Source: Chlorokybus atmophyticus
Lineage: Eukaryota > Streptophyta > Chlorokybophyceae > Chlorokybales > Chlorokybaceae
Direction of reading: 5' to 3'
Length of the DNA stretch: 64,000 bases
NCBI GenBank assembly: GCA_009103225.1
Contig: RHPI01000446.1
Location: 1-64,000 of the forward strand
Program-made: the position numbers and the translations under genes
Shown here: positions 55,885 to 64,000 of the stretch, one piece after another
Layout: each line of letters opens with the position of its first letter
Position numbering within the stretch: the stretch's first letter is position 1
The notes under the pieces: generated by a model
Told to the model about the DNA's origin: nothing
Seen by the model: only the letters and a program-made list of their open reading frames with translations
The model's database searches: none

Positions 55885-56909
55885 GGCTGTAACATATCCT
55901 CCTCCACCATGTTCACGCGTCCACCGCCGCGAGCGTTGCGGGCATGTGCAGCAGACTTTGCTTTGAAGATGGGGCAGCTAGAGCGCACATGATCAGCGGA
56001 AGAGCACTCCCAACACTTCCGAACTGCCTTGGAATCTTCTCGACCCCTTGTCCCCTTCTTGGAGACATGGAGAGCACCCAACTCCATTGGAATTTGCCCT
56101 GAGCCAGCCCCATGAGCTGCTACAGCTCCCGAACCAGCCCCAACAGATGCGTACGAGCGATACGAACCTCCACGAGACTGATTGGAGTGTCCACGATCAG
56201 CGTATTTGGCAGTCCTCTTGAAGTACAACACGTCCGTACGCTCGGCGATGCGAATGGCCTCCGCGAGAGTCTTCGCGTCACGAAGCTCAACTTCCTTGCG
56301 ACAAAGAGTCTTCAACCCGCGCGTGTAGCGGTCTAGTTGCTCCTCCTCAGTCATGTTGGGTACGGAGAGCACAAGACGCTGAAACGCAGAGGTATAGGCC
56401 ATCACGGACTGTGATTGCACAAGCGTAGAGAGCTGGTCGCGTGCCGTCTTCACACTCTCCACCGGTACGAACTGTTTGTTCACCTCAGCAGCCAGCTCAG
56501 CCACGGTAGTGAAAGGAACCTCAAGACCAGCTTCCACACGAGCACAACGATAACGCCACCACACAAGTGCAGCTCCCTGAAAGAAAGTAGCAGCCACATC
56601 GACACGGAGATGTATGGGTACCTCGGTGAGCTTCAACCATGTCGAAATGGCAAACACCCACTCCTCAACACAATCACCGTCCCTTTGACCCTTGAATGAC
56701 TTTGGTTTTGGTAGCTTCGCATGATGAGAGGCTGATGGAGCAACCACCGGAGCTGTAACGGACGCAGACGCGCGAGCTTGCGCCATGGCTTGTTGAAATT
56801 GTGCCGCTTGAGCTTGGGCAGATGCTTGGACACGTTGCAGCTCCTCATGAGCAGCCACCAGCACTTGCTGAAGCTCCACAACACGTGCATCATCCATGGT
56901 AGCGTCCAT
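55863..56909 (-). CDS. Element 2 gag, intact (348 residues)
   Basis: The ATG is at 56909 (MDATMDDARVV); the frame further upstream has no ATG. The N-terminal third is a Gln/Ala-rich coiled coil. The gag core is FKGQRDGDCVEEWVF, WLKLTEVP, GAALVWWRYR, QFVPVESVKTARDQL and EEQLDRYTRGLK. A basic Gly/Ser/Arg linker follows, then a single CCHC knuckle (CWECSSADHVRSSC) at about residues 300-313. It ends at TAG 55865-55863. It overlaps the pol frame, which is -1, and the overlap carries a slippery heptamer and hairpin. It is the only intact retroelement gene in the window. Confidence 0.9.
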   Translation of the reverse strand: MDATMDDARVVELQQVLVAAHEELQRVQASAQAQAAQFQQAMAQARASASVTAPVVAPSASHHAKLPKPKSFKGQRDGDCVEEWVFAISTWLKLTEVPIHLRVDVAATFFQGAALVWWRYRCARVEAGLEVPFTTVAELAAEVNKQFVPVESVKTARDQLSTLVQSQSVMAYTSAFQRLVLSVPNMTEEEQLDRYTRGLKTLCRKEVELRDAKTLAEAIRIAERTDVLYFKRTAKYADRGHSNQSRGGSYRSYASVGAGSGAVAAHGAGSGQIPMELGALHVSKKGTRGREDSKAVRKCWECSSADHVRSSCPIFKAKSAAHARNARGGGRVNMVEEDMLQPGNGSPQ

Positions 56910-56978
56910 AAATAAAAAATACCTCACACACCAAAGAGTTCATATCCCCTTAAAACAAGAAAGCCAACCACTCAAAGG

Positions 56979-56990
56979 GCTCCGATACCA
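56979..56990 (-). other. Element 2 primer-binding site (initiator Met tRNA type)
   Basis: TGGTATCGGAGC on the minus strand, identical to element 1. Confidence 0.85.
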
Positions 56991-56991
56991 C

Positions 56992-57682
56992 TGTAACGAT
57001 GCTCGTGCTGCTCACATACACAGCACACAAGTCATACAACACATGTGTGCACACTGAGCACAGTCTTCACACCGGAACCTTGCCTTCCCTCGCGCATACG
57101 CTTGCGTTGAGCGCGCACACGCACACGAACACTACTACTTCTCACACCAAGCAAGAACGCAGCAGTGTGCCTTGGATCACGCCTCTCTCAAGCATACACC
57201 AGTATACTCACAGCAGAGAGCAGAAAGCAAAGTTGGTTGTATTACACAGGATTTTTCTATCTATACCAGCACCAAAACTAAGCAGGTTAATAACCAGGCA
57301 TTTTGTTCATGATTTACCAACTCTAAAGGACTGTATAAGTGCAGGCTGCTGCCCCTGGCGTCGGGTACCTTTCACGTGGCAGCTGACTGTGCACTCCGCG
57401 TCGTAAGGTACTGCACAGCAGGTAGCTGACTGCGAAGTCCGCGTCACCTGGCACAGTCTAGTCAGGTGTGACGTCACATGCCGCGGCAGTCACGTCGCTA
57501 TTGGCTCGGCCGCAAGCACGTCGCAGGTTGGCAGCTGCTGGCGAAGGCGAAGTCGCGCGCTGCAGTAGAGCCGGCGCCTGAAGGGCCCAATAAAGCCTTA
57601 CAAAACCCTTTATTAAGTTAGAAAAGGGTAAAACACATATTATACATGCACTAAAATATGGAAAAGGGTCCAAGCTGTTACA
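56992..57682 (-). repeat. Element 2, 5' LTR
   Basis: 691 bp. The primer-binding site follows after one base. The LTR contains an in-frame-free, CG-rich block near 57440-57590 and an AT-rich end. Confidence 0.95.
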
Positions 57683-57687
57683 ACTTT

Positions 57688-58407
57688 CGTGACAGGTTCT
57701 TGCTTGATAGGTTCCTTTTGCTGCTCTTATTGATTCAGCTCGTTATCTGTTTGTAGTGATTAGTGTGAGCATGCGTTAGAACATGCGTTGAGATGCTCAG
57801 CTTTACCAACCCTTAATTACCTGCAGGCGGAGAGGTGCCGACTTCATGTTCAAGCCCGTAATCCCCGAGGACAATACCCCTAGCAGCTGCCTCCGGATCA
57901 CAAAGCCTGAGCTTGGCCTCCATAAACTTCCGTAGACTGACCCTCAAGTTCTTCGTAAGCCCAATCAAGTCCGGATTAGTGCTCAAGAACTCCTTCACTA
58001 AGTTTTGCAAGAAATCCCATCAATGAATTGGGGTTCCCTTGGGTTTGCCCGTCGTCTCCTCCTCCCTTCGCCTCCGCCATTTTGCGAAGATGCTTTCCCA
58101 ACAAGTCTTGTGCCGGCAAAAACATATGCACCTGTTAATGTGTTGCCGACATGTTGGCAACGAATAGAGTAAGCATGCATTAAAATGGTCAGGTTAAACA
58201 ATGCTAAGCTACCTGCAGTTTTCATCTTGCAGGGTTCCTGCCAGACAGGGTCCTTCTTAGCAGGTTTCTTCTTGTGCTCTGGTCCCTTCGGCTTCTTGTC
58301 TGTGTGCATGACCATTGTGAGCACGTATCAGCAATCGTCACGCTGAACATTGGTACATTACCTGTAGGCTGAAAGCAGCCATTGAGAACGAGCTTTCGCT
58401 TGGACAT
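57688..58407 (-). pseudogene. OTU-like gene, 5' exons
   Basis: A start ATG at 58407 opens a 46-base exon (MSKRKLVLNGCFQPT) with donor GTAATG at 58361. The next exon, 58299-58213, is Lys/Pro-rich (DKKPKGPEHKKKP) and its phase fits. A third exon from 58131 contains MAEAKGGGDDGQTQG, LVKEFLSTNPDL, LRKFMEAKLRLCDPEAAARGIVLGDYGLEHE and ends at CCTGCAG/GTAATT (about 57826). A last exon (about 57735-57688, EQQKEPIKQEPVTK) continues beyond the gypsy insertion at 51459. The basic N-terminus could be a nuclear or nucleolar signal (inference). Frame breaks exist in the third exon. Confidence 0.5.
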
Positions 58408-58439
58408 GATGAACACCTGAGGAAAGCCTTACAGGAAAA

Positions 58440-59292
58440 AACAAGCACACACAGTATAAGCAACATGAGCAACTGAGCCTGAGAAGGGCTTACGCCAGAG
58501 GCTGCCTTTCTGCTGATCTGCTCATAATTAACACACTGCAAGAAGTAGACATGCAAACACAAGGCTGCCTTTCTGCGCATTCTGAGCATGCAAACAAGCT
58601 GAAAATTGCATGCTAAAATGGAACAGCTCAAGAAGTTGAGCAAGAGGTGGACTTATGCACGAGGCCGCCCCTCTGGTCAGCATGCAGACAAGCTGAAATC
58701 TGCATGCTGACATGGAACACCTCAAGAAGCTGAGCAAGAGGTGGACTTACGCACGAGGCCGCCCCTCTGGTGAGCATGCAGTGGTAGCTAACAACATAGA
58801 CAACATGTGCGAAATGCTCAAACAGGCATGCATAATGAGCTAAGAATTAACACACTGCAAGAAGTAGACATGCAGACACACAAGGCTGCCTTTTTGCGCA
58901 TTTTGAGCAGGCAGACAAGCTGAAAACAGCATGTTGAAATGGAACAGCTCAAGAAGCTGAGCAAGAGGTGGACTTACGCACGAGGTCGCCCCGCTGGTTA
59001 GCATGCAGACAAGCTAAAAACTGCATGTTGAAATGGAACAGCTCAAGAAGCTGAGCAAGAGGTGGACTTACGCACGAGGCCGCCCCTCTGGTTAGCATGC
59101 AGTGGTAGCTAACAACATAGACAACATGTACGAAATGCTCAAACAGGCATGCATGATGAGCTGAGAATTAACACACCGCAAGAAGTAGACATGCAGACAC
59201 ACAAGGCTGCCTTTCTGCGCATTTTGAGCATGCAGACAAGTTGAAAACTGCATGCTGAAATGGAACAGCTCAAGAAGCTGAGCAAGAGGTGG
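58440..59292 (-). repeat. 94/227-bp tandem array with splice-site-like units, left part
   Basis: The marker CAAGAGGTGG recurs at about 58641, 58735, 58962, 59056 and 59283, giving alternating 94 and 227 bp steps (321-bp higher-order unit). On the minus strand each unit contains GTGC/GTAAGT followed 44 bases later by a pyrimidine-rich CCATTTCAG, so every unit looks like a mini exon plus mini intron. The array abuts the first exon of the OTU-like gene and may supply repeated upstream exons. Confidence 0.75.
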
Positions 59293-61451
59293 GCAAGATG
59301 ACCGGATACAAGCATCACCCATGTGATACCTTTAACACTCCCACGCGGGCAGTTTGGTCTTCAACACCTCCAACACATTCGCAATCCTTTCTTCTCTTCT
59401 TCTTCCGAACGATGGCACAGAAGCTCTTTACCTCCTCTTGCTCCAGCTCCTCCACGCTTCCCACCAAAGCTTGAAACTTATTTGTAGAGAACACCTTGTC
59501 CTTCACAGCAACTCGGGCCCCTTGGTTGGCCTTCAACTTCTTGCCCATGTCTCTGTGATGCTCTTGATGCACATGCTCCTTGCTAACCTTCACTTGCTGC
59601 ACCTTGCTCACCAGCGCTTCCTTGTAGCTCTTTGCAGCTCCCACGGGCTTCGAGCTTCTTGTGACAGCAACCTTATGTGCCTCCTCCTTGTTGCCATGAC
59701 CTTGTGGTGTATTAAACGCTGTCTTCTCGACCACCCTTGTTTTTGCAACAACCTTGTGCGCACCGTCCTCCTCCACATAGTAGAGTCCATCCCTGTTGAT
59801 GCCTACTACATGCGTGACACCGCCAAGCTCTATACGAGCCTTGTCCGCATCAAACACAGCCCTTGCACCAACTATCGTGGCTCTACGTACTGAGAACATA
59901 CTAGCACATGCACCTGGCACATACAGTACATCCCTAAGCACAACCTCCTTCACCATACAACCAACCTTGAACCTCAGATTGGCATCTCCCTTTGCAACAG
60001 CTTCCAGCATCTGCCGGTTCCCAAAATCCACCGTAACTGGCTCAGGTAAAGGAGTGAGGTTGGTGAGCTTGCTCCTGTCGCTCGTAAGGTGTCTGTTTGC
60101 TCCCGTATCCAGCACCCACCCAAGATACTCCGCTTCCTCATCCGATGCATGGAAAGCAACCGCATGCTGCTCATGCTCACCATCAGCCTTCTTCACCTTA
60201 GGACAATACCACTGGATGTGACCACGCTCCCCGCAATGCCAACACTCCACGTTGCTGCTTCGTGTGCCCTTCTTCACATGCCTTGATGAAGTCGCGAAGG
60301 CCACATCACCTCCAGGTGCTCCCTCTTCATCATCGTCCTCCTTCCTCAAGCGTTGCTCTTCTTGAATAAGCATCGGTGTTACCCCATCCATTGACAAATC
60401 CTCCTTCCCAGACTCCAAGATAGTGACAACATCCCAAGATAGTGACAACAACCCTGTACTCTTTGGGCAAACCTGAGAGCACAGCCCACACCACCTCAAC
60501 TTCCTTGAGCTCGTGGCCAACACCCAGCAAGTCCCTCCACAACGCCTTCGCTCGCGCCATGAACTTGACAATGGGCTCCCCGCCCTCCTTGCGCAATGAG
60601 TTGAGCTCCTGCCTCAGCTGCAGTCTCCTCGCCATGTTGCGCGACTTGAAGTGGCTATCCAGCTTCATCCAAAGCTCCTGTGCACTCTTGCAATCCTTCA
60701 CCAGCACCAGGTAATGATCAGCCATGTGCAAGCCTATTCAAGATAATGCTTTTCTCCCTTGTGTTGCCCAAACACTCCCTTCGCCTACAGGGACTGCCTC
60801 CGCCGGATCCACATACTTCCACAACTCCTTGTGAGCTAGTAGTAGCTCCATCTTCACGCTCCATATGTTGTAGTTGTCAATGTCCAGTGGTTCAATTGTG
60901 AACTTTAAGCCGTCCATGCTTGTGGCCGTAGTTGCCCCTCTGCTACTTGCAGACCTTACAACCTACTTCACACCAAGCAACTACAGCTACTCACACAATC
61001 GTAATACACTCCATCAACCTACACAAGCATGTGTGGGCCCATAACGTGTTGACATACACACGTGCAAGTGACACGCCAACAAGATCAGCACAAGAGCATG
61101 GCTGCTACATAAATGCCATACAAGTCCAGGGTTTTATACCCCGCCAGTTTCTACACACGTCTACATTTGCAAGCACCGCGTGCACAATACTCAGCCTTTT
61201 AACGCGGAGTTGCGCTGTTTAGCTCACGACCAGAGCTTTCCAAGCTAAGCCACGCCTGCTAAGCTTACGTATTTACAAAGCTACGCGGTTTCTCCCAACG
61301 CTCTACTCAGCATCTGGTCCGGAGTCCGTCCTGGCTCGACTGTCTTGCTAAGTCCGAAGTCCACGTGCTCAGCCCATACCTTCGACTCTCGACTCCTGTG
61401 TGGAGGGCAAGCTGACCGGATACAAGCATCACCCATGTGATACCTTTAACA
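59293..61451 (-). mobile_element. Copia-type gag-protease element (no integrase or RT), inserted in the tandem array
   Basis: 5' LTR from 61451 (TGTTAAAGGTATCAC) downward to roughly 60950; gag-protease ORF from 60917; then the purine-rich GCGTGGGAG and the first 45 bases of a 3' LTR (59337-59293, same TGTTAAAGG start), truncated. The array marker AAGAGGTGG flanks both ends. Integrase, RT and RNase H are absent between the protease region and the LTR, as in the 48-kb copy. Confidence 0.75.
59315..60917 (-). pseudogene. Copia-type gag and protease ORF
   Basis: The ATG is at 60917 (MDGLKFTIEPLDIDNYNIW, the classic copia gag start). Then ELLLAHKELWKYVDP, an in-frame TGA near 60760, the UBN2 gag core (VKDCKSAQELWMKL, ARRLQLRQEL, VVWAVLSGLPKEY), a 17-base tandem duplication near 60420-60440 that shifts the frame, and an acidic stretch. 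A CCHC knuckle (CWHCGERGHIQWYC) and a protease with DTGANRHLTSD (D-T-G) follow, then an FSVRRATIVGARAVFDADKARI region. It ends in a Lys-rich tail at TGA just inside the 3' LTR start. Confidence 0.8.
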
Positions 61452-61620
61452 AGAGGTGGACTTACACACGAGGCCGCCCCTCTGGTTAGCATGCAGACAA
61501 GCTAAAAATTGCATGCAGAAATGGAACAGCTCAAGAAGCTGAGCAAGAGGTGAACTTACGCACGAGGCCGCCCCTCTGGTTAGCATGCAGTGGTAGCTAC
61601 CAACATAGACAACATGTAAC
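61451..61620 (-). repeat. 94/227-bp tandem array, right part after the copia insertion
   Basis: The array marker appears at 61450 and 61544 (94 bp apart), then the longer unit starts (TAGCTACCAACATAGACAACATGT) and fades out near 61620. Confidence 0.7.
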
Positions 61621-61849
61621 GGCACATATAACGGCATGTGCAGCACCTTGTTGGGAGCAGTGTCAAAATCTTAAAGCAAGCCAACCTGAAGCTACAAGAG
61701 AGCGCCTCGTCAGGGGTGTCGGACCCATTAAAGGATCTACAACAACCTAACGAGAACACAACACTAGCACAGCAGCAACCCACCGCCGCCGCCGACCTCG
61801 CCAACCACATCGCCCTTGCCGCCCAGCCTTGCAATTCTGCTCAATCTTG

Positions 61850-62440
61850 AAATTTTCGGACTTACACCAAAACCTAATTCATAAGCGTAAAATGTCATAT
61901 TATACATCGCGCGCTGTAGATTGCGTCACGCTATCTATATACGAGTGTGCAAAACACGCTGACATGATGTCAGTGCCATCACAGATGGGCCATAAAATTT
62001 CTTAGTGTGCATCACGGATTGCAGCGCGCGTCACGCTTTCTATATACCGTATATAAACCATCACGTATATAATATACGTGATGGTTGAACTGTACCTGGA
62101 GTGTGCAGGACAGGCTGACATGATGTCAGTGTCATCAGTGATGGGCCATCATGGACCATCACCTTTAACGCAATACCGCCGGCATCCCTAACCCTAATGT
62201 TTTTGTTGTTGTAGTTTGCAAGGTTGTTGGCGGGGAGCTTGCTGTGGTCGGCGGCGAGGTTGTCGTGGTCGGCGGCGAAAGCGTTTTTAAAGTTAGAAGG
62301 TTGTGGGCGGCGTGGGCGGCGGCGAGGTTATTGAGGTCGGCGGCGACGGCGGCAGCAGCAATCCTGGGTTGCCACAGAGCTACTTAGGCATATATGTGCA
62401 AGCCTGCATGCATGCACGTTTGTGCGCGCGCGTGTGTATG
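61850..62440. other. Non-coding stretch with palindromes
   Basis: It holds a perfect palindrome, 62056-62086 (15-base arms AACCATCACGTATAT and its complement, one central base), and two copies of TGACATGATGTCA (about 61959 and 62115), each palindromic, embedded in a shared longer repeat. GGCGGCGAGGTTGT-like repeats lie at 62225-62350. No gene is supported. Confidence 0.6.
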
Positions 62441-62444
62441 TGTA

Positions 62445-62735
62445 TTGGTGGGTCGCTGAGGCAGGCTTGTAAGCCCTCAATGACCTGCCTTGTGGTTGTA
62501 ACTTATGGGAATGTGTGCTGGTGATTCACTGGGGCGGCATGTAAGCCCTTAATGTCCTGCCTTGTGGTTTTGTTCTTGCGAATGTGTTGGTGAGTCGCTG
62601 AAGCAGGCTTGTAAGCCCTCAATGACCTGCCTTGTGGTTTTTGCTTCTGGGAATGTGTGTTGGTGATTCACTGGGGCGGCATGTAAGACCTCAGTGTCCT
62701 GCCTTGTGGTTTTATTTCTTGAATGTGTGTGTGTA
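62445..62735. repeat. 72-bp tandem repeat (four units)
   Basis: Units begin near 62446, 62520, 62589 and 62661 and alternate between a TCGCTGAAGCAGGCTTGTAAG type and a TTCACTGGGGCGGCATGTAAG type; all share CCTGCCTTGTGGTT. Two diverged further units lie at 63067-63180. Confidence 0.8.
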
Positions 62736-63066
62736 GCAAGAGGCCGTGGCCTGCTCTGTCACTCCGCTGTTGAACTCTTTATCTAAACAAGCTGACTACT
62801 GTTTGTGTCGTACAGGAGAACATGAGAGCCAAAGCCTACCATTGCAAGAATGGCAACGCTTTGGGGGCAACTTTCCTTGGCTTGGTAGGTTGAACACGAG
62901 GTCAGTTTGTGGACGCAATCGCTTTGGCATTCCATCACAGCATTTGTGCAAATCTGCCAATGCATGCCACTTGTTGTTGCAGGACAGCGCTGCCATCAAC
63001 GATGCCTCAATCCAATGCGACGCCGACCAGACAGATATGTGCCAGTCACATGAATGTGCGTGTGTA

Positions 63067-63180
63067 TGAGTTGGTGAGGCACTGGGGCGACATGCAAGTC
63101 CTCAGTGTTCTGTGTGTGCTTTGTGTGTGAGTTGGTGAGCTGCTGGGGCAGTTGATTGCAAGCCCTCAGCGTCCTCCCTT
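63067..63180. repeat. Diverged units of the 72-bp repeat
   Basis: Two units with GTTGGTGAG, CTGGGGC and CAAGTCCTCAG or CAAGCCCTCAG, separated from the main array by about 330 bases. That gap (62740-63060) has no supported gene. Confidence 0.55.
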
Positions 63181-63566
63181 GTGTGTGTGCGCGCGCGTGT
63201 ATGTTCTCCAAAACTTTGTGGACTGTTCCATTACACCGCAGCTTGACCACAGGATAAGTTCGTAGCAGCAGTCCGTTGTGTGGGTTTGCCAAAGTTAGCT
63301 GCATGCAAAATTATTTTGTGTTCCAACAGTTTGAAGAGCGCAAGCCGCTTTGCCTTGCAGGCTGTGCTATGGCCATGAGGCAATTTATACAGGGCTCTGA
63401 AAGGCATCCTTCCACACGGCCTGTAGTTTATGCTTGAATGCAGCAGCAGTAGATATGTAGTTGTATAGATGTGTAGTTGTTGTTGTGTAGTTATGTTTGT
63501 AGTATTTAAAGTTGTTAATGTGAATACGGTTGTGGCGGTTGCCTCTAAGCTGCCAATAATTCTACC

Positions 63567-63749
63567 ATGTGGCCTTTGCGGTTGTTGTTTTTTATAATTA
63601 CCTTTTTATATAATTACCTTTGTACTATTGCACACGATTCGACGTTATCAGCAAAGGCAATTGCACAAGCAACTGCAACATGCACATTTGTAGAAGTAGC
63701 AGCAGCTGAAAGGCAACCAGAGTTTAAATGCCAAACAACGCTCGTGTAG
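63567..63749 (+). CDS. Small ORF, 60 residues, possible secreted peptide
   Basis: ATG at 63567 to TAG. The first 25 residues are strongly hydrophobic and aromatic after WPLR, like a signal peptide or membrane anchor. The rest is Ala/Thr-rich with two Cys. No homology is recognised, and an ORF of this size can arise by chance in AT-rich sequence. Confidence 0.2.
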   Translation: MWPLRLLFFIITFLYNYLCTIAHDSTLSAKAIAQATATCTFVEVAAAERQPEFKCQTTLV

Positions 63750-63760
63750 CACAACGTTCA

Positions 63761-64000
63761 TCAATGATCGCTAGGAGGGTCGCGCGAGTAGGGAAAACAC
63801 CATTGCATACCGGTGCCAGGCGCTGCAGAAGGTGCAGGGACTCTGGAGCCAGTGCCTACATTAAAACGTGCAGCAGTGTTGTTGTCGCACTCGATTACGA
63901 GGGGCACGGCAGCGGCGCCGTAGGTGCCCGCATCAATGACAGTGCGGGTAGGAAGAGGCGCATGAGAAGGCGACGGAGTAGGCTCGTGCACGGAGATCGC
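63761..64000 (-). CDS. 3' end of an unidentified gene, runs off the right edge
   Basis: The minus frame is open from the window edge to the stop at 63761-63763 (about 79 codons). It is Pro/Ser-rich at first (HEPTPSPSHAPLP), then folded-looking (VIDAGTYGAAAVPLVIECDN, ARFNVGTGSR, GTGMQWCFPYSRD). Two Cys are present. The composition is protein-like and unlike the repeats around it. The start is outside the window. Confidence 0.4.
   Translation of the reverse strand, partial: AISVHEPTPSPSHAPLPTRTVIDAGTYGAAAVPLVIECDNNTAARFNVGTGSRVPAPSAAPGTGMQWCFPYSRDPPSDH

Larger units (their letters stand above)
51465..57682 (-). mobile_element. Ty3/gypsy chromovirus element 2 (6,218 bp), complete with both LTRs
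   Basis: LTRs at 51465-52152 (688 bp) and 56992-57682 (691 bp) have TGTAAC...GTTACA ends, about 15 substitutions and a 3-base indel. The target duplication is ACTTT. The primer site is at 56979-56990, with a polypurine tract at 52153-52166. The minus-strand order is gag (intact), protease, RT, RNase H, integrase, chromodomain. Proteins are clearly homologous to element 1 (WLKLTEVP, GAALVWWR, HPxTDGQTERANR) but LTRs are unrelated in sequence. Single-base frame breaks occur in pol. It is inserted into the OTU-like gene. Confidence 0.95.

Noticed and set aside
61638-61850. 70-codon plus-strand frame with protein-like composition (QQPNENTTLAQQQPTAAAD)
   Set aside because: It has no ATG start in frame (first codon GTG), overlaps the end of the tandem array and lacks splice evidence.
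62185-62200. CCCTAACCCTAA as a telomere remnant
   Set aside because: Only about one and a half repeats are present, which is expected by chance.
1-64000. UAR-to-Gln recoding as the general code of the host
   Set aside because: The giant gene (about 9,800 codons) has no in-frame TAA or TAG, while chromovirus gag ends at TAG followed by a closed frame. Recoding, if any, would be limited to the 47-48 kb element.
1-64000. CRISPR arrays, rRNA or tRNA genes
   Set aside because: Tandem repeats here lack unique spacers of constant length, and no cloverleaf with A and B boxes or rRNA core was recognised.

Overview
The window reads as nuclear DNA of a eukaryotic microbe, most likely a unicellular alga or another protist. 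The reasons are spliceosomal GT-AG introns of 50-170 bases, a gene split into five visible exons, and nested Ty3/gypsy, Ty1/copia and LINE-type retroelements with a tRNA-iMet-type primer site. No bacterial operon, ribosome-binding-site pattern or rRNA/tRNA gene was seen. The lineage cannot be fixed from the sequence alone. Four ambiguous single bases (320, 7618, 12962, 37418) are present, and three of them coincide with frame breaks, so parts of the assembly are uncertain.

Region 1 (1-29,855, minus strand) is one giant gene whose 3' end lies beyond the left edge. Four introns can be placed with consistent phases. The product starts with a signal peptide and a short ordinary N-terminal part. 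It then runs for more than 9,000 residues of Gly/Ser/Ala/Thr/Val-rich repeats with a 13-16 residue rhythm, punctuated by about 18 copies of a cysteine module that I do not recognise. The left 13 kb hold a near-identical tandem duplication of about 6 kb. A secreted or surface beta-solenoid-like protein of about 9,800 residues or more is the best reading.

Region 2 (29,860-34,467) is mostly non-coding, with a degenerate internal duplication, a CAG/CAA microsatellite, a C-rich (G-quadruplex-capable) tract, and the 5' part of a LINE-like element carrying a CCHC knuckle. Region 3 (34,473-40,502) is a Ty3/gypsy chromovirus with 672-bp LTRs and a GCAAA target duplication, nested in that LINE, which resumes at 40,508. 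Region 4 (41.3-45.4 kb) holds a broken PHD-like ORF, a minisatellite and a second, older gypsy remnant.

Region 5 (45.4-51.46 kb) contains a decayed plus-strand ORF of unknown family whose stops fall at Gln-like positions, an inverted pair of copia-type fragments inside a pair of inverted repeats, and the 3' half of a decayed OTU-like cysteine protease gene. Region 6 (51,465-57,682) is a second chromovirus (ACTTT duplication) that split the OTU-like gene. It carries an apparently complete -1 frameshift signal at the gag end. Region 7 (57.7-61.6 kb) has the 5' exons of the OTU-like gene, a 94/227-bp tandem array with splice-site-like units, and a copia-type gag-protease element inserted in that array. 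Region 8 (61.6-64 kb) is repeat-rich and ends in the 3' part of another minus-strand ORF.

The picture is one very large, apparently functional host gene next to a retroelement graveyard with nested insertions.
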